From assembly GCF_023283945.1 (NCBI RefSeq), contig NZ_JAKIKW010000008.1:1-64000 (forward strand): a DNA stretch of 64,000 nucleotides. The letters run 5' to 3'. Below the pieces are notes generated by a model, which saw nothing but the letters and a program-made list of their open reading frames with translations, made no database searches and was not told where the DNA came from. A program made the translations under genes and the position numbers. Below, piece after piece: positions 9,760 to 19,736 of this stretch (its first letter is position 1; each line of letters begins with the position of its first letter). Origin of the DNA: Shewanella gelidimarina. GTDB lineage: Bacteria; Pseudomonadota; Gammaproteobacteria; Enterobacterales; Shewanellaceae.

Positions 9760-10532
9760 TGGCATTTAAGAAAGATTCATTTGTGGGCACCATGATTTTT
9801 ACGGTGACCCTATGCCTATTGTGCTCATTTATGATCACTGGCACAGCAGAGCTACTTAAAGAGCGCAAGCTGGTAAAAAAGCGTGATGAACTTAAGCGTA
9901 ATGTATTAATCGCGGCAGATGTCGATATCGCAGATAAAGACTTTAGAGCCATTTTTGATAAAGACGTTAAATCGATGTTGGTGTCGCTTGATACCGGTGT
10001 TGTTGAAGCCAATGCCGGAGTGCTTGATTTTGACGAGCGTATGGCGGCGATAAACCCAGAAACGTCGAGTAAACTAGAGAGAAAGAAAGATAAAGCAAAA
10101 ATTAAGACCCGTGCTGATCAAGCGCGAGTGTTCAAAGTTTTTGACGACAATGGCACGTTAACCAGCGTCGTGGTGCCTATCTACGGTAAAGGCTTATGGT
10201 CGATGATATACGGCTATGTTGCGCTGCAATCCGACTTTAATACCATAGAGAACGTGGTGTTTTATGAACATGGTGAAACCCCAGGTATTGGCGACTTTCT
10301 TAATGATCCAGATTGGACTGATAAATGGCACGGTAAGCAGATTTTTGATGCTAACGGTAAGGTCTCATTTAAGATCGTTAAAGGGGGTGCTAAAGCGGGC
10401 GACCTACATGGCGTTGATGCCGTTAGTGGTGCAACCATGACCGGCCGTGGCGTTCAGCGAGCAGTGCAGTTTTGGTTTGGCGCTCAAGGATTCGAAATGT
10501 TCTTTAATAAGCTAAAAGCGTCGGAGGGGTAA
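9759..10532 (+). CDS. nqrC: Na+-NQR subunit C
   Basis: A 257-residue subunit with one N-terminal membrane helix and a periplasmic FMN-binding domain. The covalent flavin site is the threonine of SGAT in DAVSGATMTGRGV near the C-terminus. It is translationally coupled to the small frame upstream (TAATG overlap). Length and motif match the family. Confidence 0.94.
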   Translation: MAFKKDSFVGTMIFTVTLCLLCSFMITGTAELLKERKLVKKRDELKRNVLIAADVDIADKDFRAIFDKDVKSMLVSLDTGVVEANAGVLDFDERMAAINPETSSKLERKKDKAKIKTRADQARVFKVFDDNGTLTSVVVPIYGKGLWSMIYGYVALQSDFNTIENVVFYEHGETPGIGDFLNDPDWTDKWHGKQIFDANGKVSFKIVKGGAKAGDLHGVDAVSGATMTGRGVQRAVQFWFGAQGFEMFFNKLKASEG

Positions 10533-10535
10533 TTG

Positions 10536-11159
10536 ATGAGTACTCAAACTGCATCGACTCGTGACATTTTAACCAGTCCCATTTTTAGTAATAATCCAGT
10601 CGCCATGCAAGTACTTGGCGTTTGTTCGGCACTGGCCGTCAGTAACTCAATGCAAACTGCATTGGTGATGACATTGGCCGTGACGTTTGTACTGGTGTTT
10701 TCAAACCTCATTATCTCAAGCATACGTTCTCTGATCCCGAATAGTGTTCGTATTATTGCGCAAATGACGATTATCGCTTCGTTAGTGATTATCGTTGATA
10801 TGGTATTGCAAGACATCGCTTATGAATTATCACGTCAGCTTTCGGTATTCGTAGGACTCATTATTACCAACTGCATCATTATGGGACGTGCAGAAGCGTT
10901 TGCCATGAAGAATCCGCCGCATCTAGCAGTGGTTGATGCTATCGGTAATGCAATGGGTTACGGCGTTATCTTATTAGGCGTCGCGTTTGTACGTGAACTC
11001 TTGGGTAGCGGCACCTTATTTGGGCATGAGATTCTAAAGACTGTTGAAAACGGTGGCTGGTATTTAGCCAATGAAATGTTCAAGTTACCGCCAAGTGCGT
11101 TTTTCTTAATTGGCTTAATGATTTGGTCAATAAACGTCATTCAGCGTAAACGAGGGTAG
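10536..11159 (+). CDS. nqrD: Na+-NQR subunit D
   Basis: A 207-residue protein with six membrane helices, one of the two related subunits (D and E) that together hold an Fe centre in the membrane and line the sodium path. ATG at 10536 lies three bases after the nqrC stop, with GGAGGGG overlapping the nqrC end as ribosome site. The segments [13 protein letters not shown] and [10 protein letters not shown] are typical of the Rnf/Nqr D-E family. Confidence 0.95.
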   Translation: MSTQTASTRDILTSPIFSNNPVAMQVLGVCSALAVSNSMQTALVMTLAVTFVLVFSNLIISSIRSLIPNSVRIIAQMTIIASLVIIVDMVLQDIAYELSRQLSVFVGLIITNCIIMGRAEAFAMKNPPHLAVVDAIGNAMGYGVILLGVAFVRELLGSGTLFGHEILKTVENGGWYLANEMFKLPPSAFFLIGLMIWSINVIQRKRG

Positions 11160-11167
11160 TAAGCGAT

Positions 11168-11776
11168 ATGGAACATTATATAAACCTGTTTATTCAGGCG
11201 GCGTTTATCGACAATATGGCGCTCTCGTTCTTTATGGGAATGTGTACCTTTTTAGCGGTATCGAAAAAAGTATCGACATCTTTCGGATTGGGTGTTGCGG
11301 TTATCGTGGTGATGGTCTTAGCAGTCCCTCTTAACCAGTTGATTTATGCCAATATCTTAGCGCCTGGTGCACTTGCATGGGCAGGATATCCAGCATTGGA
11401 CTTGAGCTACTTACAGTTAATCACCTTTATTGGTGTTATTGCTGCGCTAGTGCAAATCCTAGAGATGTTCTTAGACAAGTACATTCCTGCACTTTATGAC
11501 TCTTTAGGTATTTTCTTACCTTTGCTGACGGTAAACTGCGCGATTTTTGCTGGCGTTATTTTCATGGCTAACCGTGATTACAATCTAGGCGAGTCAGTGG
11601 TGTTTGCAGCAGGTTCAGGCTTTGGTTGGGCGATGGCTATTGTCATGCTCGCAGGGCTTAGAGAGCGGATGAAATTCCATGCAATACCAGAAGGTCTGCA
11701 AGGCATTGGTATTGTCTTTATTACCACAGGCTTGATGGCGTTAGGCTTCATGGCTTTCTCTGGTATTTCTATTTAA
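11168..11776 (+). CDS. nqrE: Na+-NQR subunit E
   Basis: A 202-residue, six-helix membrane subunit paired with NqrD in opposite topology. It begins [20 protein letters not shown] as in other NqrE proteins, and has TVNCAIFAG and [20 protein letters not shown]. It follows nqrD by eight bases and precedes nqrF by 55 bases. Confidence 0.95.
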   Translation: MEHYINLFIQAAFIDNMALSFFMGMCTFLAVSKKVSTSFGLGVAVIVVMVLAVPLNQLIYANILAPGALAWAGYPALDLSYLQLITFIGVIAALVQILEMFLDKYIPALYDSLGIFLPLLTVNCAIFAGVIFMANRDYNLGESVVFAAGSGFGWAMAIVMLAGLRERMKFHAIPEGLQGIGIVFITTGLMALGFMAFSGISI

Positions 11777-11831
11777 GTCAGTTAGCGATTAAACGGCTTA
11801 ATGAAAACGAATTAAACAAAAGGTAGATTCG

Positions 11832-13049
11832 ATGGAAATGGCAATTGGTATCGGTATGTTCACCGTTGTGGTTAGCATCTTGGTCATGGTGATTTTGTTC
11901 GCCAAAAGTAAACTGGTGTCTACGGGTGACGTCAACATTCGTATTAATGATGATGCAGAGAAGAGCATTTCAACTTCAGCGGGTGATAAATTACTCGGAG
12001 CACTCGCAAATAAGAATATCTTTATTCCATCAGCGTGTGGCGGTGGCGGAACATGCGGCCAGTGCCGAGTGACCGTTAAATCGGGCGGTGGTGATATTTT
12101 GGCTACCGAGCTAGACCATATCAGCAAGAAAGAAGCTAAGGAAGGTTGTCGCCTCGCTTGCCAAGTTTCTGTGAAAACCGATATGGAACTCGAAGTTGAA
12201 GAGGAGATCTTTGGTGTTAAAAAATGGCTGTGTGAGGTTATTTCTAATAATAACACTGCGACGTTCATCAAAGAGTTGCTGCTTAAACTTCCAGAAGGCG
12301 AAGATGTACTCTTCAAAGCAGGTGGCTACATTCAAATTGAAGCGCCGGCTCATAAAGTTAACTATGCTGATTTTGATATTCCAGCTGAATATCGTGATGA
12401 TTGGGTTAAGTACGACCTCTTTAAGTTAGTCTCTAAAGTCGATGAAGAAGTGCTACGTGCATATTCAATGGCTAACTATCCTGACGAGAAAGGCACCATC
12501 ATGTTGAACGTGCGTATCGCTACGCCGCCAAATGATAAAGTGGCGCCGGGTAAAATGTCTTCGTACATTTTTAACCTGAAAGCGGGTGATACTGTGACGA
12601 TTTCAGGTCCATTTGGCGAGTTCTTTGTCAAAGAAACGGATGCTGAAATGATATTTGTTGGCGGTGGTGCAGGTATGGCACCGATGCGTTCACACATATT
12701 CGACCAACTTAAGAGTAAAAAAACTCAGCGTAAGATGAGCTTTTGGTATGGCGCACGTTCAACACGTGAAGTGTTTTACCAAGAGGATTTCGATGCGCTT
12801 GCTGCAGAGAATGAAAACTTTGTTTGGCATGTGGCACTGTCTGATCCGTTACCTGAAGATAACTGGACAGGTTACACCGGCTTTATTCACAATGTCTTAT
12901 TTGAAAACTATCTGCGTGATCATAAAGCGCCAGAAGACTGTGAATTCTACATGTGTGGCCCTCCGATTATGAACTCATCGGTGATCAACCTGCTTGAAAG
13001 CTTAGGCGTGGAACCTGAGAATATCTTACTCGATGATTTTGGTGACTAA
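11832..13049 (+). CDS. nqrF: Na+-NQR subunit F, NADH-oxidising flavoprotein
   Basis: The entry point for electrons: a 405-residue protein with one N-terminal membrane helix (about 5-24), a ferredoxin-type [2Fe-2S] domain with cysteines 69, 75, 78 and 110, an FAD site (RAYSMANYP) and an NADH domain ([23 protein letters not shown]). All expected ligands are present. It is the last gene of the operon; a terminator follows and no nqrM or apbE gene is found next to it. Confidence 0.96.
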   Translation: MEMAIGIGMFTVVVSILVMVILFAKSKLVSTGDVNIRINDDAEKSISTSAGDKLLGALANKNIFIPSACGGGGTCGQCRVTVKSGGGDILATELDHISKKEAKEGCRLACQVSVKTDMELEVEEEIFGVKKWLCEVISNNNTATFIKELLLKLPEGEDVLFKAGGYIQIEAPAHKVNYADFDIPAEYRDDWVKYDLFKLVSKVDEEVLRAYSMANYPDEKGTIMLNVRIATPPNDKVAPGKMSSYIFNLKAGDTVTISGPFGEFFVKETDAEMIFVGGGAGMAPMRSHIFDQLKSKKTQRKMSFWYGARSTREVFYQEDFDALAAENENFVWHVALSDPLPEDNWTGYTGFIHNVLFENYLRDHKAPEDCEFYMCGPPIMNSSVINLLESLGVEPENILLDDFGD

Positions 13050-13077
13050 GCTAATCCCCATCGTTTAAAATAATAAA

Positions 13078-13102
13078 ACGCAGCCCATCGGCTGCGTTTT
13101 TT
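13078..13102 (+). terminator. Terminator of the nqr operon
   Basis: ACGCAGCC-CATC-GGCTGCGT is followed by a T run, 28 bases after nqrF. A typical strong intrinsic terminator. Confidence 0.88.
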
Positions 13103-13247
13103 ATTGGCTGAAAACTACAAACCTATTCGATGTTAGACCAAGATGTAACGTGAAATAGTATAAACGTACCGCCATTGTTAATCAGTGTTTTTACTGTTTT
13201 AATAAGGGGTTAACTACTTTTACTCTGGAACTTACAGGAAACTGGCA

Positions 13248-16200
13248 ATGGACGCTCAACGCCCCAATTTTATCTATCCCCCTGGCTCAATGTTAATGCA
13301 CTCACCACTGATTTTAAGTAAAGCGGATATGTACGGCTTTTTCTTAAAAGGCAAAATGGCAAACCTGCAAAAATCTATCGATACCTGTCTTAATCAAGTG
13401 GCTGGCGGTGCCATGTATTTCAGAGTGTTATCACCCTACGTGTTAACCAGTTTTACGCGGGTAGAGAAAGCCTATTCTGAGGCTCCTCAAGATCGAGATA
13501 AAGGCTGGATCCAAGAAACCGATATTGTCACTTGGGTGATGGTGGGGAGGCAAAACAGCAGTGACAGTGATGACGTGAGTCATGTTTACTTCCACCCGTT
13601 ACATATTTTTGTCAACGACGCGATGGCGCTGATCAATGGCCGTGAGCTTTTTGGCTATCCCAAGTACATGTGCGAGTACGAAATGCCTGAGGTGGGAGCG
13701 CCGCTAACCAAGCTTAGCTTATCTGCTAAAAGCTTTAAGGTGTTCTCAGCGGAGAGTGAACTTGCCATTCACCCCCTACTTAGCGTTGATTGCGAGGCAG
13801 CGGAAGAGCAACAATTATCGACATTAGAAGCCATCAGCCAGACATGGGACTTGTTTAAAGCGCAGACTGACTTTATCCCTGAGCTTGATAAGTTGGGTGA
13901 AACCCAATTGTTTAGTTTGTTGTTTAAACCTGCAATCGATCAAGTGTTCCTCAAGCAGTTACCGGATAGCGCGGGTAACAAAGCGGTGTATCAAGCCATT
14001 ACCGCAGCGCCAGCCAAAGTGAATAAAGTACATTCAATTGCGTTATTAGAAAATGACTTGCTGGCGACCATTTTTGACAATGCTTCATTCTCATTTAAAG
14101 ACTCACTTGGCGTTGAGCTGGGTGAGCAGCATGTACTGTTGCCTTACCATGTTAATTTCGATTTTGAGGTACCGCAAGGCGAGGTGCTTGTTGATAACTC
14201 GATCGTTAAAAAAGAAAAAATCGCGATATTGGGTGGCGGCGTCGCAGCAATGACGGCCGCTGTTTGCCTAACGGAGCAACCCGGTTGGAAAAATCGTTAT
14301 GAGATAGATGTTTATCAAATGGGCTGGCGTATTGGTGGAAAAGGGGCCAGTGGACGTAATGCTGATAAAGGCCAACGTATTGAAGAGCATGGCCTGCATA
14401 TCTGGTTTGGGTTCTATCAAAATGCCTTTAGCTTAATGCGTAAAGCGTACGAAGAACTTGATAGACCGGCGGGGGCACCACTCGCGACATTTTTAGATGC
14501 CTTTAAACCGCATAATTTTATTGTGCTGCAAGAAGATGTGGGAGGCGATTCTGACAGTTGGCCTATTCAATTTCCTGAGCGTAGTGGCTTGCCTGGTGAC
14601 AGTACGGAAGTGCTAACACTGTGGAAAGTGGTCAAGGCAGCATTTAGCTGGATCCGCCATTGGTTAACCGAGATGGACGATCTGCTAGATGCACTAGAAG
14701 ATGAAGATACCGCTGCGACTAAAGAATCTGCAAAGCCGATACATTGGTTCAGTCGGGAATGGTTTGAACAGCTAAACGACAACATTGAAGATTCTATTGA
14801 TGACGCAAAATTGAATTTGTCATCACTTGCCGATAAGTTGGAATGTCATTTCAATCAAATGATCGGTCGCGACTGTGAAGCACATCATCATGATACTGAA
14901 GATGAAGGCGGTTTTGTCGAATCAGCTGTCGACGCCTTTAGAGCGCGTTTGCAAGAACGTTTCGTTGACAAACTAGAAACCAATGATGAGCTGCGCCGCT
15001 TGTATATTGCCGCGGATCTTGGCTTAACCATTCTTAAAGGCATGTTTGTTGATGATGTATTTAAGCACGGTTTTGATGTGATTAACGATTATGATTATCG
15101 TGAATGGTTAACCAAACACGGTGCCAACCAAACATTTACAGTTGATTCTGCGCCAGTACGTGGTTTTTATGATCTGGTGTTTGCTTATGAAAAAGGCAAC
15201 TTTGACAAACCGAATCTTGAGGCGGGGACGATCATTCGGTCTATGATGCGCATTGCGCTTTGCTATCAAGGCGGGGTGATGTGGGAGATGCAAGCAGGTA
15301 TGGGCGATACCGTGTTTACGCCTTACTATGAAGTGCTTAAACGCCGTGGCGTTAATTTTCATTTCTTCAATAAAGTCGATAATCTTGAATGCAAAGATGG
15401 CAGTATTCAGGCGATTGAGATCACCGAGCAAGTGGCTTTAAAAGAGGGGCTGGAATCTTATTCACCTCTAGTCGATGTAAAAGGCTTAGATTGTTGGCCT
15501 AGCAAGCCAAATTCAGATCAACTTGAGCCGATTCAAGCACAGTTAATGCAAGATAATGATATTAACTTGGAACACTTTTGGAGTGATTGGGATGAAGTGT
15601 ACCGAGCACATTACGGTAAAGCTTTACCAAAAAAACAACTACTGAAAGGAGTCGATTTTGACACAGTGATCTTTGGTTTATCAATTGGTTCAGTGCCACA
15701 TGTTGCCAGCGAAGTGATGGCACAGAGCAAAGCACTAAGTCTTAGCGTCGACAAGGTCAAAACGGTTGCAACGCAGGCTTATCAGTTATGGATGGATCAA
15801 GATTTAGCGGGCATGGGTTGGCCTTTAAGGCCTGATAATGGTGAAGAACCCGTGTTATCGGGCTTTACTGAACCTTTTGACACTTGGGCGTCATTAACCC
15901 ATCTTATCGATAAAGAAGATTGGCCAGGCATACAGCCTAAAAATGCCAGTTACTTTTGCTCGGCTTTACCTGTCGATAGTTATCCACCGAGCAGTGATAT
16001 CGATTTTCAAACTCAAAAGACATTAGAGGCAAAAGCCGGGGCCATTGGCCAGCTTACTCATCAAATCTATAAACTCTGGGGCAATGTTCCTACGCCGGGC
16101 AGTTCTCTGGCTGATACAGCAGGATCATTCCCATGGAAGTGGTTACATGATGAGAGTGGGGCTTCTGGCGTAGCGAGGTTTGATAGCCAATACTGGCGAG

Positions 16201-16424
16201 CCAATGTCGACCCGTCTGAGCGTTATGTGATGTCAGTAAAAGGCAGTACGCAGTATCGTATCGCAACTGATGGTACGGGGATAGATAACCTTTTCGTCAC
16301 TGGCGATTGGATAAAAACCGGGATTAATGCCAGTTGTGTTGAAGCGGCAACAATGGCCGGAATGCAAACCTCCAAAGCCATTAGCGGCTTCCCAAAAGTG
16401 ATAAAAGGTGAGCAAGACTTTTAA
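13248..16424 (+). CDS. Acetoacetate decarboxylase-like/FAD-dependent oxidoreductase fusion
   Basis: A 1058-residue protein joining two enzyme-like halves. Residues about 1-310 resemble the acetoacetate decarboxylase fold (FVNDAMALINGRELFGYPKYMCEYEMP). From about 325 a Rossmann FAD site begins (KIAILGGGVAAMTAAV), with GWRIGGKGASGRN and EEHGLHIWFGFYQNAF, and the last part has the second FAD contact GDWIKTGINASCVEAATMAGM, as in phytoene-desaturase and amine-oxidase relatives. A long acidic helical insert lies at about 450-600. No signal peptide is visible. Ribosome site AGGA precedes ATG 13248. The substrate is unknown; a lipid or isoprenoid is possible. It is transcribed alone. Confidence 0.8.
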   Translation: MDAQRPNFIYPPGSMLMHSPLILSKADMYGFFLKGKMANLQKSIDTCLNQVAGGAMYFRVLSPYVLTSFTRVEKAYSEAPQDRDKGWIQETDIVTWVMVGRQNSSDSDDVSHVYFHPLHIFVNDAMALINGRELFGYPKYMCEYEMPEVGAPLTKLSLSAKSFKVFSAESELAIHPLLSVDCEAAEEQQLSTLEAISQTWDLFKAQTDFIPELDKLGETQLFSLLFKPAIDQVFLKQLPDSAGNKAVYQAITAAPAKVNKVHSIALLENDLLATIFDNASFSFKDSLGVELGEQHVLLPYHVNFDFEVPQGEVLVDNSIVKKEKIAILGGGVAAMTAAVCLTEQPGWKNRYEIDVYQMGWRIGGKGASGRNADKGQRIEEHGLHIWFGFYQNAFSLMRKAYEELDRPAGAPLATFLDAFKPHNFIVLQEDVGGDSDSWPIQFPERSGLPGDSTEVLTLWKVVKAAFSWIRHWLTEMDDLLDALEDEDTAATKESAKPIHWFSREWFEQLNDNIEDSIDDAKLNLSSLADKLECHFNQMIGRDCEAHHHDTEDEGGFVESAVDAFRARLQERFVDKLETNDELRRLYIAADLGLTILKGMFVDDVFKHGFDVINDYDYREWLTKHGANQTFTVDSAPVRGFYDLVFAYEKGNFDKPNLEAGTIIRSMMRIALCYQGGVMWEMQAGMGDTVFTPYYEVLKRRGVNFHFFNKVDNLECKDGSIQAIEITEQVALKEGLESYSPLVDVKGLDCWPSKPNSDQLEPIQAQLMQDNDINLEHFWSDWDEVYRAHYGKALPKKQLLKGVDFDTVIFGLSIGSVPHVASEVMAQSKALSLSVDKVKTVATQAYQLWMDQDLAGMGWPLRPDNGEEPVLSGFTEPFDTWASLTHLIDKEDWPGIQPKNASYFCSALPVDSYPPSSDIDFQTQKTLEAKAGAIGQLTHQIYKLWGNVPTPGSSLADTAGSFPWKWLHDESGASGVARFDSQYWRANVDPSERYVMSVKGSTQYRIATDGTGIDNLFVTGDWIKTGINASCVEAATMAGMQTSKAISGFPKVIKGEQDF

Positions 16425-16462
16425 GCTCTTTTTTTGGAAGTAAATGACGTTCGCTAGCAATA

Positions 16463-16500
16463 AAAAAGGCGCTTTAACTCAATGTTGAAGCGCCTTTTAT
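16463..16500. terminator. Bidirectional terminator
   Basis: An imperfect 15-bp hairpin, AAAAGGCGCTTTAAC against GTTGAAGCGCCTTTT, with A and T tracts on both sides, sits between the convergent fusion gene and the gamma-glutamyltransferase gene. Confidence 0.85.
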
Positions 16501-16514
16501 TTATCTCTTATGCG

Positions 16515-18272
16515 TTAGTAACCAAGGGTTTCACTGCCCGCTCGGCGAGGGTCAGATGAACCGAAAACACCTTGGTCAGTGACCATAATTGATTGAGTTG
16601 AACCCATCGAATTATTCACCTTTATGTGATGCCCTTTGGCTTCAAGTAGGTCGCGAGTATCGCGGTTTAACGTATGCTCTACACGGAGCACATCGGGCAA
16701 CCATTGGTGATGAATACGCGCAGCATTAGTGGCTTCTGCGATGTTCAGGCCATGGTCGATTACGTTCATTATTACTTGTAAGGTGGTGGTGATGATGCGT
16801 GAACCGCCTGGACTGCCAGTGATGATGTAAGGTTTACCGTCTTTCATCACCATCGTCGGACTCATTGAACTCAAGGGGCGTTTTCTGCCTTCAACCGCAT
16901 TTGCGTCTCCGCCAATTAAGCCAAAACCGTTGGGTACACCTGGTTTTGCTGAAAAGTCGTCCATCTCGTTATTGAGTAAAATCCCCGTTCCTTTAGCGAC
17001 TAGACCTGAGCCATAACTGAAGTTGAGCGTGTAAGTATTGGAAACTGCATTGCCCCACTTATCCACGACAGAATAATGGGTGGTCTGATTACTTTCATAA
17101 GGCGCTATTTTACCTGGTTTTATCTCACTGCTGGGCGTGGTCTTATTGATGTTGATTTTTTTAGCTAAGGCTTTAGCGTAATCTTTGTTAGTCAAAGCCT
17201 CGACGGGAACATTGACGAAGTCTGGGTCACCTAAATACTCACTACGGTCGGCATAAGCTCTTTTCATCGCCTCTGTCATTAAATGCAAAGTGGCAGCGGT
17301 ATTGTGACCTAACTTATCAATAGGGTATTGCTCGAGTATGTTGAGCATCTCAATAATATGCACTCCGCCAGAGGAGGGAGGCGGCATTGATACCACTTGG
17401 TAGCCTCGGTAATTGCCTGTTACGGGCTTTCTTTCGATAGCTTGGTAGGTTTTTAGATCATCAAGGGTCATTATTCCGCCAGCCGCTTTAATCGCCGTGA
17501 CAATTTTTTCAGCCGTTTCACCTTGGTAAAAGCCCTTACTGCCCTGTGTTGCGATGAGTGATAGCGAGTGAGCTAGCTCTGGCTGTTTAAGCGTGTCACC
17601 AATTTGATAGTCGGAATTGTCTTTTTTGTAAAACACTGCAGCAGAGCTTGGCCACTGTGCAATACGTCTTTTTAACCCTGTTAACGAGGATGATAGATCG
17701 GGCGTGACGATGATGCCATCTTTAGCCATTTTAATCGCGGCCTGAGTCACTTGCGTCATGCTCATGGTGCCGTACTTTTGTAACGCCAATTCCATGCCCA
17801 TGACAGTGCCTGGTACGCCAACCGCCAAGCCATGCTCACGGCTAAGTTTATTGACGGCATTGCCGTTCGCATCGAGAAAGATATCTTTGTGCGCGCTAGC
17901 AGGGGCCATTTCACGATAATCAATCGCGATGGTTTTGTTTTGTTCGGCTAAATGAACCAACATAAAACCACCGCCACCAATATTACCGGCGCGCGGCAGA
18001 GTCACTGCAAGACTGAATCCTACGGCAACGGCGGCATCAACGGCATTACCACCTTGTTTAAGAATTTCAATTCCCGCCCTTGTCGCCAATGCTTCTTGGC
18101 TCGCGACCATACCGTGCTCGGCCCATACGGGGAGAGCGGTTGCCATATGGCTGTATATGGAATTTTCAGCAGCATTAACCGATAGCGGGGCGCTGGCGGT
18201 TAATGTTAGAGTTGTGAGTGGAATTGCCATGGAGATGGCAAATGCTAAGCTCTTAAACATACGCATTTTCAA
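16515..18272 (-). CDS. ggt: Gamma-glutamyltransferase
   Basis: A periplasmic Ntn-hydrolase that hydrolyses or transfers the gamma-glutamyl group of glutathione. The 585-residue precursor has an N-terminal signal peptide (about 1-35), the large-subunit signatures GGNAVDAAVAVGF and GNIGGGGFMLVH, the autocleavage site with catalytic threonine in NQTTHYSVVD, and the oxyanion motif PLSSMSPTMV and SPGGSRIITT. Length and order are normal for the family. It is monocistronic, with a Crp-like site in the divergent region upstream. Confidence 0.94.
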   Translation of the reverse strand: MKMRMFKSLAFAISMAIPLTTLTLTASAPLSVNAAENSIYSHMATALPVWAEHGMVASQEALATRAGIEILKQGGNAVDAAVAVGFSLAVTLPRAGNIGGGGFMLVHLAEQNKTIAIDYREMAPASAHKDIFLDANGNAVNKLSREHGLAVGVPGTVMGMELALQKYGTMSMTQVTQAAIKMAKDGIIVTPDLSSSLTGLKRRIAQWPSSAAVFYKKDNSDYQIGDTLKQPELAHSLSLIATQGSKGFYQGETAEKIVTAIKAAGGIMTLDDLKTYQAIERKPVTGNYRGYQVVSMPPPSSGGVHIIEMLNILEQYPIDKLGHNTAATLHLMTEAMKRAYADRSEYLGDPDFVNVPVEALTNKDYAKALAKKININKTTPSSEIKPGKIAPYESNQTTHYSVVDKWGNAVSNTYTLNFSYGSGLVAKGTGILLNNEMDDFSAKPGVPNGFGLIGGDANAVEGRKRPLSSMSPTMVMKDGKPYIITGSPGGSRIITTTLQVIMNVIDHGLNIAEATNAARIHHQWLPDVLRVEHTLNRDTRDLLEAKGHHIKVNNSMGSTQSIMVTDQGVFGSSDPRRAGSETLGY

Positions 18273-18378
18273 TCCTTTGTATTTTTTGTATTGTCTATTG
18301 TGGTTGGATCTCTTGGTTAACTCGACGTTAGCGCCAGGTTAACTCTAGGTCTTGAGTCCAACTCTTCATTTGAGTTTA

Positions 18379-18402
18379 GCAATGTGACGGTTATCGCAAT
18401 TA
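18379..18402. promoter_or_regulatory. Candidate Crp-binding site
   Basis: TGTGA-N6-TCGCA (18383-18398) differs from the Crp consensus TGTGA-N6-TCACA at one base and has A/T-rich flanks. It lies in the divergent region between ggt and the 18490 gene, about 105 bases from each start, so it could serve either. Confidence 0.4.
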
Positions 18403-18489
18403 AATGCAATAGCGATAAGGTAAAGGCGCAGTATTAGGCGCTAACAGGCTTATTGAACATCACTTTTACTAAAGGCTCAGGGATTAAGT

Positions 18490-19704
18490 TTGGACAAAAA
18501 TCAGTTAACAGTGGAGCAGCCACCGCGAGCGGCGTTGGATCTAAGCTTAGAGTTTATTAGCGCTATCGATGCTGTGGATGCGAGTATTTGGGATGATTTA
18601 ATGGATGATAACAATCCCTTTAATCAACACGCCTATTTAGCGGCGCTAGAACAAAGTGGTTGTGTCAGCCAGCAAACGGGTTGGACTCCGTTACATCTGT
18701 TAGTGCGCGAGTCCTCTCGGATCATTGCCGTTATGCCGCTGTACATAAAGACACACTCCTACGGGGAGTATATCTTTGATTGGGCATGGGCTGAGGCTTA
18801 CGACAAACATCAAATCCCTTATTATCCAAAGCTTGTCTCTGCTATTCCATTTACCCCCGTCACAGGGAAACGTATCGGTATTGCCAGTGATGTTACTCAA
18901 CCGTCATTAGTGTGGGATGTGATTAAAAAAGAGCTGGATGGCAGTTTACTGGAGCATGGGTTTTCTAGCTGGCATTGTTTATTCCTGCCAAAAGAGCAGT
19001 TCATTGAGATGTCCAAACCTGCTGAAGACAGTCACTCTTGCTTGAAACGACTCAGTACTCAGTTTCATTGGCAAAATAAAGGTTATCAACATTTTGATGA
19101 TTTTTTAGCGGCACTAACATCTCGTAAGCGTAAAGACATTAACAAAGAACGCGCTAAATTGACGCCACATGAGCTGAGCTTTGAATTTATCAATGCAGCG
19201 CAAGCGACGACAGCAATGTGGCATACGTTTTATGCCTGTTACAGGCAAACCTATGCCAAACGTTCAGGCCATGTTGGTTACCTCAATTTGGCATTTTTTG
19301 AGTCGATAGCTAATACAATACCCGACAACGTATTGCTGTTATTGGTACGTAATGTTGAAGGGGGAGTGGTCGCATCAGCCCTATATTTTAAGTCTAAAAC
19401 CCATCTTTATGGCCGTTACTGGGGCAGTTTGGTTGATATCGACGGCTTACATTTTGAAGCCTGTTACTACCAAGGCATTGAATACTGCATTGCGAATCAA
19501 TTGGCAGTATTTGACGCTGGGGCTCAAGGGGAACATAAAGTGGCCCGCGGTTTTGAGCCTATGGCGACATACTCGACTCACGAGGTACTTCACCCCGAGT
19601 TTCGCAGTGCGATTGAAAACTTTACTTTTCAGGAGGCTGACAATATTAAAACTTATATGCAGCAATTAACCTGCAAGCTGCCTTATCGACAAGACCCCAG
19701 CTAA
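18490..19704 (+). CDS. FemAB/GNAT-like protein (DUF482 family)
   Basis: A 404-residue cytoplasmic protein resembling the DUF482 (FemAB_like) branch of the acyltransferase superfamily; typical segments are DDNNPFNQHAYLAALEQSG, SRKRKDINKERAKL, YARTY-like YRQTYAKR.GH, and the closing FDAGAQGEHKVARGFEP. The family has no firmly established substrate; links to peptidoglycan-like or amino-acyl transfer are by fold only. The start is a TTG at 18490 with AGGG about seven bases upstream; no ATG lies nearby. Confidence 0.8.
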   Translation: MDKNQLTVEQPPRAALDLSLEFISAIDAVDASIWDDLMDDNNPFNQHAYLAALEQSGCVSQQTGWTPLHLLVRESSRIIAVMPLYIKTHSYGEYIFDWAWAEAYDKHQIPYYPKLVSAIPFTPVTGKRIGIASDVTQPSLVWDVIKKELDGSLLEHGFSSWHCLFLPKEQFIEMSKPAEDSHSCLKRLSTQFHWQNKGYQHFDDFLAALTSRKRKDINKERAKLTPHELSFEFINAAQATTAMWHTFYACYRQTYAKRSGHVGYLNLAFFESIANTIPDNVLLLLVRNVEGGVVASALYFKSKTHLYGRYWGSLVDIDGLHFEACYYQGIEYCIANQLAVFDAGAQGEHKVARGFEPMATYSTHEVLHPEFRSAIENFTFQEADNIKTYMQQLTCKLPYRQDPS

Positions 19705-19736
19705 GAAATAGCGAAGCTGTTGCTTCTAGCTAGCCC

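Noticed and set aside
11798..12316. 172-codon minus-strand frame over nqrF
   Set aside because: Opposite the well-supported nqrF coding sequence; long shadow frame only.
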